Positions 56,222 to 64,000 of a stretch of 64,000 nucleotides of DNA are shown piece after piece. Location: positions 62,001-126,000 of the forward strand of contig CALJGI010000004.1 in NCBI GenBank assembly GCA_938074045.1, written 5' to 3'. Every line of letters begins with the position of its first letter. Positions within the stretch are counted from its first letter, which is position 1. A program made the translations under genes and the position numbers. The notes under the pieces were generated by a model. That model searched no databases and was not told where the DNA came from. It saw only the letters and a list, made by a program, of their open reading frames with translations. Source of the stretch: an uncultured Halieaceae bacterium (GTDB lineage: Bacteria > Pseudomonadota > Gammaproteobacteria > Pseudomonadales > Halieaceae).

Positions 56222-57220
56222 TCAATCAATAAAGCTCGCGCCATCCAGTTTTGTCCATACCATTTCTGGAACAACGACCCCAAGGTGGGTAATAACAGAA
56301 GGCAAAATATCCACTATAGGAGGGTTAGCGGGAAACCTGGCATTCAATCGCGCACTATTGGTGGCAATCCAGGTAGTGCGTTCACGGTCACTCTGCCCGC
56401 CGTGACCGCGCCCGGAGCCATCATTGCGTCCATGGTCGGTGGTCACGAGCATCAACCAGTCTTCTCCCTGCTGCTGACGCGCTTGTACCGATTTCCAAAT
56501 GGCGCCCACCTGTTGATCCGCCAGGCGCACCGCTTTATCAAAGTCTTCTCCATCGCCATAAAAATGTGCCACGTCGTCGGTGTACTGCAGATAAACAAAA
56601 GACAGGTCCGGACCTTCGACATTAATATAACGAGCAGCCTCCGCACTCACGTGTTTATCAATGGCGTGTATGTAGCCGCTGAAAAAATCGTGGGGGAATC
56701 GCTCTTCATCATGCTCGAAACCATCGAAGTGGTAGTCAAACTTGTCGCCACCGGCAGCGGGCAGACCGTCACCCAGGAGCTTGGTACGATTATCCAGCCA
56801 GGTTGAGAAGATTGCTGTTTTTCGGTCAGGATCATCATTCTTTACCATGCGAAAAATATCCCAGTAGCTGTAGTCGGGATGCTCTATCTGATTGTCGGTC
56901 ACGTTATGCTTGTTTGCCCATACACCTGTCAGCAAATTGGCATAACCGGGCGCGGATACGGTTGGCACTTCCGATTCAGTGCCACGTATACCGCCCACAA
57001 AAGAACGGGTATAACCGGATTTTCCGGCGATAGCGTCGATGTTGGGTGTTGGCACCCGCTCAATCACATCAGCCGGTATACCATCAACAATAACAAATAC
57101 GGCTTTGCGTACTAACGGTTCCTGCTGAATACCGGCTTGCGACGGGCCTGCCCAGACACCGCAGAAAACCATCACTGCCGCCGCCAGCAACACGCGTCCA
57201 TATTGTTTGAATCTATGCAT
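56222..57220 (-). CDS. Alkaline phosphatase superfamily protein (phosphodiesterase-like), exported
   Basis: A 332-residue protein with a signal peptide (LLAAAVMVFCGVWAGPSQA). The fold follows nucleotide pyrophosphatase/phosphodiesterase enzymes: FVIVDGIP with metal ligand Asp46, nucleophile region PTVSAPGYANLLTGV, QYTDDVAHFYG, and TTDHGRNDGSGRGHGG with the second-site Asp-His-His. The nucleophile is probably Ser89 in place of the family's usual Thr, and the Asn that follows in the T-x-P-N pattern is Gly92, so the substrate may differ from that of typical phosphodiesterases. Periplasmic. Transcribed alone. Confidence 0.8.
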   Translation of the reverse strand: MHRFKQYGRVLLAAAVMVFCGVWAGPSQAGIQQEPLVRKAVFVIVDGIPADVIERVPTPNIDAIAGKSGYTRSFVGGIRGTESEVPTVSAPGYANLLTGVWANKHNVTDNQIEHPDYSYWDIFRMVKNDDPDRKTAIFSTWLDNRTKLLGDGLPAAGGDKFDYHFDGFEHDEERFPHDFFSGYIHAIDKHVSAEAARYINVEGPDLSFVYLQYTDDVAHFYGDGEDFDKAVRLADQQVGAIWKSVQARQQQGEDWLMLVTTDHGRNDGSGRGHGGQSDRERTTWIATNSARLNARFPANPPIVDILPSVITHLGVVVPEMVWTKLDGASFID

Positions 57221-57303
57221 TAATGTCCTCGCTAACCTCGATCACCCCAGTACAAGATAAGACCGGATCTGCTCTGTGCTTGTCCCAGTGCTAACGCTTC
57301 ACT

Positions 57304-58812
57304 ATGATGGCCTACGCATCCATCGCGCAAGGCGATCAGCAGTTGTCCAACGCAGTAACAACAAACAGTATCAACCAGGAGTCTACCCCATTACCCACTG
57401 GCGCTACGCTACTTTACGGGCTGGGGGGCGCTGTTTACGCTGTCAAGGAAGCCGCCTACGTTGTCTTTATTCTACTCTTTTACACTCAGGTGTTGGGGCT
57501 CTCGGGCGCAAGCGCCGGTATAGTACTCTTCATTGGCCTGATTTGGGATGCGATTTCTGACCCAATGATCGGCGTCTGGTCTGATCGTTTTAAAAGCCGC
57601 TGGGGCCGACGTCTGCCTTTTATGCTCGCCGGCGCTATACCACTGGGCATCGGGTTCGTGGGACTGTTCAGTCCACCGACCAGCGTGGTGGGTGATGAGC
57701 TGAGTTTGGGACTGTGGTTGCTATTCTGGTCAGTCTGGGTGCGAACTGCCGTGACAATGTTTTCCATCCCACAGCTGGCGATGGTGGCTGAAATCACCAG
57801 TGATTATAACGAGCGCAGTCGCCTGATCAGTTACCGCATGGGGTTTATGTTTCTAACCACCGTCCTGTTGCCCGCCATTTCCATGATGCTTATATTTGGC
57901 GAATCCAATGGCGAAGATGGCCGCTTCGATGCTTCGCGCTACCCGATGTATGGCTGGTTATCCTGTATGGTGGTCTGGCTCGCCGCCGCCGGCACCATCT
58001 GGGGGGGAAATCGAGCCCAGACCCAGAATAAGCTGGCCACCGACGACGTAACTCGCCATGCCGGTCTCATGGGTATGCTGCGTGATTTTACGTCCACCCT
58101 CAAAATCCCCAATTTCCGCAATCTGTTATTTTACGATCTCGCAGCATCAGCGTCATATGGCGTTTTGGTCACCCTCAGTATCCTCGCATGGACCTACTAC
58201 TGGGAACTGGATTCTACGCAGGTGTCGATTGTCCTGGCACTCCCTTCCGTTATGGCGGTCCCGCTGGCTATCTGGTTGCTGGGTCCGGTCAGCCGCCGCT
58301 GGTCCAAGCATCAGATTCTGAACACAGCGATTGCACTCATGTTGCTGGATGCAGGCTGGGTTTATGGCTTGCGAGTGTACGACCTGATTCCGGAAAACGG
58401 CCACCCGCTGGTTTTTGCGCTGTTGTTTTTGCAGATGTTTCTGTGGATGTTTTTCTTTGTTTTTCGGGGGGTGGCCTCCCTGTCCATCGCCGCGGATATT
58501 ACCGATGAACATGAGCTGGCAACAGGCCAGCGCAGCGAGGGCGGCTTGTTCTCCGCCCTCACCTTCACCACCAAACTCGCCTCGGCCATAGGCCCGCTGT
58601 ACGGCGGTGTGGTGCTGGATATTATCGACCTGCGCGAGGGCATGATGCCCGGGGATATTTCACAATCAACGCTGGACGGGCTGGCGATTGCCATGGCAAT
58701 GGGGATCATGCCCATGATGGCACTGGCCTGGTACTTCAGCAGCCGTGTGTCCATGTCCAGGGAAAGACTGCAGGATATTCACGCCCAGTTGGCAGCTAAA
58801 AAAGTGCAGTAA
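57304..58812 (+). CDS. MFS transporter, glycoside-pentoside-hexuronide (GPH) symporter type
   Basis: A 502-residue protein with twelve predicted membrane helices and a polar N-terminus of about 30 residues. The segment GLIWDAISDPMIGVWSDRFKSRWGRRLPFML contains the DPxxG..SDR..SRWGRRRP signature of the GPH (melibiose carrier) family. GPH symporters take up sugars or glucuronides with a cation. It is divergent from the phosphodiesterase-like gene across 83 bp. The substrate is not indicated by the neighbours. The 258-bp gap after it shows no further feature. Confidence 0.85.
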   Translation: MMAYASIAQGDQQLSNAVTTNSINQESTPLPTGATLLYGLGGAVYAVKEAAYVVFILLFYTQVLGLSGASAGIVLFIGLIWDAISDPMIGVWSDRFKSRWGRRLPFMLAGAIPLGIGFVGLFSPPTSVVGDELSLGLWLLFWSVWVRTAVTMFSIPQLAMVAEITSDYNERSRLISYRMGFMFLTTVLLPAISMMLIFGESNGEDGRFDASRYPMYGWLSCMVVWLAAAGTIWGGNRAQTQNKLATDDVTRHAGLMGMLRDFTSTLKIPNFRNLLFYDLAASASYGVLVTLSILAWTYYWELDSTQVSIVLALPSVMAVPLAIWLLGPVSRRWSKHQILNTAIALMLLDAGWVYGLRVYDLIPENGHPLVFALLFLQMFLWMFFFVFRGVASLSIAADITDEHELATGQRSEGGLFSALTFTTKLASAIGPLYGGVVLDIIDLREGMMPGDISQSTLDGLAIAMAMGIMPMMALAWYFSSRVSMSRERLQDIHAQLAAKKVQ

Positions 58813-59070
58813 GTTTCAACTATAGATGCGGGTGCTGCCATTGTACATGGCTATTGCACGTTCCAATAAGCTAGTTCCTCGTTAAGTTTTTGCTGGTATC
58901 TTCTGAAATGTTTTACTCGCCATTACCGGTAGGTTCAACCACTTCAATGTCGATCAACTGCCACGGTATGAAAGAACAAGTTACAGCTAAGGCGTTCTTA
59001 TCTTGCACATTATTGAGGCACCAAAACATAACTTAGTAAAACAGTCGATGAACACTTATCATTACGCGCC

Positions 59071-60477
59071 ATGAATGCCCTAAAAAACATAGCTCTCCTA
59101 CTAACCGCAGCCCAGCTCGGCGCCTGTGTCGCGCTATTGCAACCTACAAATGAGGAAATGGTACCGGTTCTGGCGCAAGTGGGCGGCGACCCGGCCGCGA
59201 CTATCCTGGCCCAGGGCGCCGATGATCCCGGCGTTATTGCTGACTGGTCCGTTTTCGTACCCTCACCAGAACTGAAAAGTCTGGTCGCTGAAGCCCTTTC
59301 GAACAACCCGGACTTACAGGCAACCCGGGCACGCTGGCTGGCAGCAGTTGCGCAATCCGAAGCGGTCGCAGGCAGCCGGTGGCCAAGCCTGAGCGCCGAA
59401 CTGGAGCAGAGCCGACAGGGTAATGACTCACAGGGGACTTCTGTCATCACCGATACCGGTCGTGTCGCCCTGGGCTTTCGCTGGGAGCTGGACCTCTGGG
59501 GTGGTGTGGCGTTAGGCACAAAATCAGCCCTCTATAACGCCCTGCGACAGGAAGAGCTGTACGGCTGGTCGCAGTACTCACTGGCAGCAGCGATAAGCCG
59601 TGTGTGGCTGGACGCGATTGACGCCCAGCAACAATGGCAGCTGGCTCAAGCGCGGGAGGAAAACCTGAAGTCCAATCTGGACATTATTCAGGACGGGTTT
59701 TACTCGGGAATTCGCGATGCGCTGGATGTCTACACGGCCCGCGCAGAGTTTGCCAACAGTCAGAGCAACACACTGCTTCGGGAGCAGGCTTTCCTCGCCC
59801 AGCAACGCCAATTGCAAACGCTGTTGGGACGTTATCCGAATGCCGATATCTCTCTTCCCTCCTCCAGCCCAACGCTGACAGATCCAGTGGTGGCCGGTGT
59901 ACCACTTAAGCTATTGGCGAGGCGCCCCGATATACGGGCCAGCGCCAATGCACTGATCGCACAACAGGCCAACCTCGGCATCGCCACAATAAATCGATTA
60001 CCGGCACTGACGTTGCGCGGGAGTTATGGACGCACCGGGGGCAGCGCGAGTGACGCTCTCAATGGTGACGATATTTTCTGGAACGCCATCGGTGGACTCA
60101 CTGCTCCCTTGTTTCAGGGCGGCAGCCTGGCGGCTGAACAGCGGCGACAAAAAGCATTGCTGGAGGCTGCATTGGCGGACTACAGAAGCATCGTACTCGG
60201 TGCCATGAACGAAGTGGAACAGACGCTGGACAATCAGCGCCTGCTACGCGAACAACTGGCCGCAGCTACCCGCGCGAATAATGTTTCAAAGGTAGCCGAG
60301 GAGCAGGCTTTTGAATCTTACATAGCAGGTATCAGCAATCTCAATACCTGGTTGCTGGCGCAGCGCACTGCCTTTAATCGCAACGGGGAACTGGTACGTT
60401 TAAAAACCAGCGTTCAGAAAAATCGCATTGAGCTCTACCTGGCACTGGCGGGCGATTTCGGGACGTCTCCAGAATAG
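59071..60477 (+). CDS. Outer-membrane efflux factor, NodT/OprM-type lipoprotein
   Basis: A 468-residue TolC-like channel subunit. It has a lipobox (LGAC, Cys19) and two outer-membrane-efflux repeats rich in alpha-helical coiled coil: LVAEALSNNPDLQATRARW near residue 71 and LLARRPDIRASANALIAQQA near residue 283, the latter the family hallmark, followed by FQGGSLAAEQRRQKALLEAAL. It is the likely exit duct for the RND pump encoded convergently. The last 43 nt overlap the 3' end of the pump gene on the other strand. Confidence 0.92.
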   Translation: MNALKNIALLLTAAQLGACVALLQPTNEEMVPVLAQVGGDPAATILAQGADDPGVIADWSVFVPSPELKSLVAEALSNNPDLQATRARWLAAVAQSEAVAGSRWPSLSAELEQSRQGNDSQGTSVITDTGRVALGFRWELDLWGGVALGTKSALYNALRQEELYGWSQYSLAAAISRVWLDAIDAQQQWQLAQAREENLKSNLDIIQDGFYSGIRDALDVYTARAEFANSQSNTLLREQAFLAQQRQLQTLLGRYPNADISLPSSSPTLTDPVVAGVPLKLLARRPDIRASANALIAQQANLGIATINRLPALTLRGSYGRTGGSASDALNGDDIFWNAIGGLTAPLFQGGSLAAEQRRQKALLEAALADYRSIVLGAMNEVEQTLDNQRLLREQLAAATRANNVSKVAEEQAFESYIAGISNLNTWLLAQRTAFNRNGELVRLKTSVQKNRIELYLALAGDFGTSPE

Positions 60478-63400
60478 TCAGGACGGGCTTCCTCGCGTTG
60501 TAACCAACGCCGGATATCATCGGCGATCAAAATATTGCACGGCACCATGACCAACGTGATCCCCGTCGCAAAAATAATGCCCCAGCCCAGAGAGATTGCC
60601 ATGGGAATCAGAAACAGACTCTGCGTGGAAGTCCCGAACATCATTGGCATCAGCCCGAAAAATGTCGTCAGTGAGGTGAGCATAACGGCCCGGAATCGAC
60701 GCACACCCGCCTGGCGAACCGCATCTTCCAATTGTGTACCCTGTGCCCTGGCCTGATTCACGTAATCCACAAGCACCAGGCTGTCGTTGACCACAATGCC
60801 TACCAGAGCCAGCAGACCCATGTAGCTAACCATGGCAAGAGCATGTCCCATAATGACATGGCCGGCGACAGCACCAATCAGGCTGAAGGGAATCACCGAC
60901 ATCACTATCAGTGGCTGGGTGTACGACTTCAATGGCAGGGCAAGCAGGGCATAGATGGCAAACAGCAACACCACAAAGCCAGCCAGAAGCGAACTGGTAG
61001 AGTCTGCCTGCTCTTCGGCTTCGCCTTTCATCTCGTAGTTAATTTCAGGGTAGGCCAGCAGCAGACCCTGAATGTAATTTTCCAAGTCTCTGTTCAGCGC
61101 AACGGCGTTAGTCTCTTCCTTGTTGAAATCGGCTGAAATATTCAACACCCGATACTGGTCAACTCTGCGAATGGTAGATGGCCCGCGTCCAGGAATCACA
61201 CTGGCCACCTGCTCCAGCGGCACGGCCTGGCCGGAGGGTGTCGTTATTAATAACTGATTGAGTGTGGATGCAGTGCTGCGCTCATCTCTTGGAAGTCGAA
61301 CCAGTACACGGATATCATCGCGCCCACGCTGTATGCGCTGCACCTGAAAACCTCGAAACGCCGCACTCACCTGATTCACCACATCAGAACGGGTAAGACC
61401 AAGAACATAGCCCTGTTCTGTGAGCTCGACACGCAGCTCTTCCTTGCCCTCGTTCAGACTGTCTGCCACATCAAACACCGTCGGATAGGTAGCCAGATGC
61501 TGCTTGATCTGTTCGGCGACTGTTTCCAGCGTCTCAAAAGACTGTCCGCTCAGCTGTACATCCACCGGATCGCCAAAACGAATCAGCTCAGACCGGAAGG
61601 TTAAATTCTCTGCTCCGGGAATATCGCCGATCAGCTGCCGCCACTCCCGGGTAAGTTGTGCGCTTTCCAGCGGCACGGGACGCTCACTAACTGGCAGAGT
61701 TTCAATCTGCACGTGCCCCCGGTGTGTCGCCGCACCGCGACCACCGCCTGAACCGGCAACCGCCAACACATGTTTAATGGAGCTGTTGCCCTCACCATCG
61801 GAGTACCGCTCACGCAGCTCTTCCGCCACCTCAGCGATACGAACAATATGCGCATTGGTCACATCAAAGGGGGTGCCCACGGGCATAGTCAATCTCGCTG
61901 CCACGGTCTCTGCCGGGATGCGCGGCATAAAGTTGAATCTGATCCAACTGGAGTCCAACAGGGCCAGTGTTAACAAAAATAAGCCGGTAAAGCTGGCCAA
62001 AACGCTGTATCGGTTTTTGAGGGCGCTAGCCAGTGCCGGTCGATAATAGCGCACAATGCCATTCTCGAAGCCCTTGGCAAAGCGGCGCTGCCACTGGGAA
62101 AAACGGGACAGCTTTTTCTTTTCATCATGGATTCGCAGGCTCTTCAAATGCGCGGGCAACACCAGCTTGCTCTCGATCAGCGAGATGGTCAGGATGGCAA
62201 TAATGACAACGGGGATAGGCGCGGCAATCCGGCCAATAAAACCGTCCATCAAAACCAGCGGCAGAAACGCCGCCATCGTCGTGAGAACACCAAAAGTGAC
62301 TGGAATCGCGACCCTGTGTGCGCCTTCAATCACCGCATCCACACCGCTGCCCCTGTCCTCAATGCTGGTGTAGATACTCTCTCCAGTGACGATAGCATCA
62401 TCGACCACCAGGCCCACCGCCAGAATAAACCCGTACAGGCTCATCATATTAATGGTGACACCGAGCTGGGCGAGAAATATCAGCGAGCCAATAAAGCTGA
62501 TGGGAATTCCAATCAACACCCAGAATGCAACCGCCGGACGCAGGAACAGGGCCAGCAAAATGGCCACCAGTAAACCTCCCTGCCACATATTGCCCCAGAG
62601 GGTACCGAGACGTGACTTCAGCGTTTCCGAGTCATCATCCCAGTAGCTGATTTCCACACCCCGGGGCAACTCTGCCTGTTTCTCAACGATGTACTGTTTT
62701 ACCTTGGAGGCAACATCGATAGCGCCCTGGTTTCCCACCCGTAATACTCGCAGAATCATGCCGTTTTTACCGTTCAGCCGGGTACTCATGGCGTCTTCTT
62801 CAAATGCATCATTGATAACGGCGACGTCGCCAAGTCTGATAATGCTGCCATCGGGATTGGTCTTGACCACGATTGAGGCAAACTCGTCTCGATGGTAGGC
62901 CTGGCCCTTCGAGCGGATAAGTACATCACCGCCGCGGGTGCGCACGTTCCCGGCAGACAAATCCAATGAGCTCTCACGGATTTTTCGGGAGATTTCGGCC
63001 AGGCTCAATTTGAGGTTGCGCAACTGATCCTGGGAAACTTCTATACTGATTTCGTAGTTTCTGCTGTAGCCGAGATTGACAAAGGAGATACCATCAATCC
63101 GCAGCAATTCATCCCGCACCCGATCCCCGAGCTGACGCAGCTCATCAGAAGCCAGGTCACCAGCGAGCGTCACCTCAATAACCGAGTAACGGCGTTGCGC
63201 CAGTGATATAACCGGCTTTTCTGCCTCCGCCGGAAACGTATTTATTGCATCCACCCGGGACTTGATATCACCCAGGATTTCCTGTGGCTCATAACCGTCA
63301 GCCACCTCGATAAGTACCCGCGTATTGCCTTCGCTGGATGAACTGGTAATCTCTTTTACACCCTCTAGATCCTGCACCGCCTCCTCAATTCGCACCGCCA

Positions 63401-63584
63401 CACCCAGCTCAATATCCTCCGGTGTGGCACCCCGCAGCGAGACCCTGACGGATACCGTATCGGGATCAGCCTGGGGGAAAGTTTCGACGATCAACTCACT
63501 CTGCAAGGACACAACGCCCAACAGAATGATGGTCACCATCAACAGGTTGGCGGCGACACTATTGCGTGCAAACCATGCAATCAC
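60435..63584 (-). CDS. RND efflux transporter permease
   Basis: A 1049-residue inner-membrane pump of the HAE-1/acriflavine-resistance type with twelve helices in two repeats and two large periplasmic domains. The proton-relay region in helix 4 is AVGLVVDDAIVTGESIYTSIEDRG with the two Asp residues, and the matching helix-10 region is LALVGIVVNDSLVLVDYVNQARAQG. The first helix begins IAWFARNSVAANLLMVTII. It is preceded by the adaptor gene (3 nt apart) and converges on the outer-membrane gene with a 43-nt overlap. Substrates are unknown. Confidence 0.94.
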   Translation of the reverse strand: MIAWFARNSVAANLLMVTIILLGVVSLQSELIVETFPQADPDTVSVRVSLRGATPEDIELGVAVRIEEAVQDLEGVKEITSSSSEGNTRVLIEVADGYEPQEILGDIKSRVDAINTFPAEAEKPVISLAQRRYSVIEVTLAGDLASDELRQLGDRVRDELLRIDGISFVNLGYSRNYEISIEVSQDQLRNLKLSLAEISRKIRESSLDLSAGNVRTRGGDVLIRSKGQAYHRDEFASIVVKTNPDGSIIRLGDVAVINDAFEEDAMSTRLNGKNGMILRVLRVGNQGAIDVASKVKQYIVEKQAELPRGVEISYWDDDSETLKSRLGTLWGNMWQGGLLVAILLALFLRPAVAFWVLIGIPISFIGSLIFLAQLGVTINMMSLYGFILAVGLVVDDAIVTGESIYTSIEDRGSGVDAVIEGAHRVAIPVTFGVLTTMAAFLPLVLMDGFIGRIAAPIPVVIIAILTISLIESKLVLPAHLKSLRIHDEKKKLSRFSQWQRRFAKGFENGIVRYYRPALASALKNRYSVLASFTGLFLLTLALLDSSWIRFNFMPRIPAETVAARLTMPVGTPFDVTNAHIVRIAEVAEELRERYSDGEGNSSIKHVLAVAGSGGGRGAATHRGHVQIETLPVSERPVPLESAQLTREWRQLIGDIPGAENLTFRSELIRFGDPVDVQLSGQSFETLETVAEQIKQHLATYPTVFDVADSLNEGKEELRVELTEQGYVLGLTRSDVVNQVSAAFRGFQVQRIQRGRDDIRVLVRLPRDERSTASTLNQLLITTPSGQAVPLEQVASVIPGRGPSTIRRVDQYRVLNISADFNKEETNAVALNRDLENYIQGLLLAYPEINYEMKGEAEEQADSTSSLLAGFVVLLFAIYALLALPLKSYTQPLIVMSVIPFSLIGAVAGHVIMGHALAMVSYMGLLALVGIVVNDSLVLVDYVNQARAQGTQLEDAVRQAGVRRFRAVMLTSLTTFFGLMPMMFGTSTQSLFLIPMAISLGWGIIFATGITLVMVPCNILIADDIRRWLQREEARPDYSGDVPKSPASAR

Positions 63585-63587
63585 AGT

Positions 63588-64000
63588 CTAGCCCCCGGCG
63601 GAATCGGGAGGGTTGGGTGGAGTCCCGGCAATCTTTGTGGCAGAGACCTCAGCAGCTGGCCGGCCCCGAACACGCACCAGCGTACCGGAGAGCACTTGTC
63701 CCAGCGGTGTCACTATAATTTCTTCGCCTGCGACCAGACCGGTTGCAACTATGGCTTGCTCCTCATTCTGCCAAGCCAATTCAATGTCCCGACGGTAGAG
63801 AACATCATCCTCCACCACGTAGACGTAACTGCCCTGATAGATGCTGTCTACGGGAATCACAATGGCGTCAGGTAAGGTTTTGCCGCTGATACGCGCGGTT
63901 ACATATTGTCCGATTTTTACAGGCGCCTGTCCGCCAACAGATCGCGAGAAGGGGTTGTCCAGTTGCGCCACAACATGCAGTTGCCGAGCGTTTTCATCTA
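63588..64000 (-). CDS. RND periplasmic adaptor protein, C-terminal part (partial)
   Basis: The C-terminal 137 residues or so of a membrane-fusion protein; the frame stays open to the right edge (DENARQLHVVAQLDNPF.. precedes the first GTG). The visible segment covers the end of the beta-barrel and membrane-proximal domain: GQYVTARISGK, AIVIPVDSIYQGSYVYVVED and ATGLVAGEEIIVTPLGQVLSGT. It ends 3 nt before the permease start, so the two form an operon. The N-terminal lipoyl and hairpin domains are outside the window. Confidence 0.92.
   Translation of the reverse strand, partial: DENARQLHVVAQLDNPFSRSVGGQAPVKIGQYVTARISGKTLPDAIVIPVDSIYQGSYVYVVEDDVLYRRDIELAWQNEEQAIVATGLVAGEEIIVTPLGQVLSGTLVRVRGRPAAEVSATKIAGTPPNPPDSAGG

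Overview
The window is a stretch of gammaproteobacterial core chromosome with moderate GC (it looks like the mid-50s percent; not computed). Gene content and order resemble Pseudomonas and marine Cellvibrionales/Halieaceae-type bacteria: a ubiB-like tail then hisI-hisE-tatABC, serB-ytjB-parC, glnA-DUF4124-ntrB-ntrC, hisBHAF, a split B12-dependent ribonucleotide reductase, a split proton-translocating transhydrogenase and a large TonB-dependent receptor. The lineage is an inference from these neighbourhoods; no rRNA is present to test it. No CRISPR array, prophage, intact insertion sequence or toxin-antitoxin pair was seen.

Region by region: 1-6.3 kb holds the end of an upstream gene, hisI/hisE, the twin-arginine translocase, a minus-strand nuclease-fold protein with a cardiolipin synthase-like protein, and an ABC exporter, followed by a 186-bp nested inverted repeat with adjoining short repeats. 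6.3-16 kb carries a TonB receptor, a hemerythrin-domain protein, nrdJa/nrdJb with an NrdR-like operator, and pntAA-pntAB-pntB. 16-26 kb is a small ion channel facing a tightly packed seven-gene minus-strand run: efp, epmA, a PQQ-type sugar dehydrogenase lipoprotein, an M3 peptidase-like lipoprotein that has lost its zinc ligands, an EamA transporter, a bacterial FAN1 nuclease and a nuclease-helicase fusion. 26-39.6 kb contains a PilZ-like unknown protein, serB, ytjB, parC, a cNMP-binding-domain protein, slyD, elaA, dtd, pip, typA and thiI. 39.6-46.3 kb is the nitrogen control block with clear sigma-54 promoters and NtrC boxes, then trmL, secB and a rhodanese. 46.5-55.7 kb has gpmI, envC, ctpA, a polysaccharide deacetylase, hisBHAF, mutY and yggX. 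55.7-64 kb has tRNA-Phe with a clear promoter, a gene remnant, an alkaline-phosphatase-superfamily enzyme, a GPH-type transporter, and a tripartite efflux system whose outer-membrane gene converges on its RND/adaptor genes and overlaps them by 43 bp.

Functional links: histidine synthesis is split over two loci, both present here. EF-P and its lysine ligase EpmA are adjacent. GlnA, NtrB and NtrC form one regulon with self-activation written into the promoters. FAN1 and the nuclease-helicase overlap and probably act together in DNA crosslink or branched-DNA repair. The most unusual items are the inactivated M3 peptidase lipoprotein, the nuclease-helicase/FAN1 pair, the sigma-54/NtrC promoter of ntrBC, and the nested inverted-repeat element. 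Nothing here can be firmly called a wholly new system.
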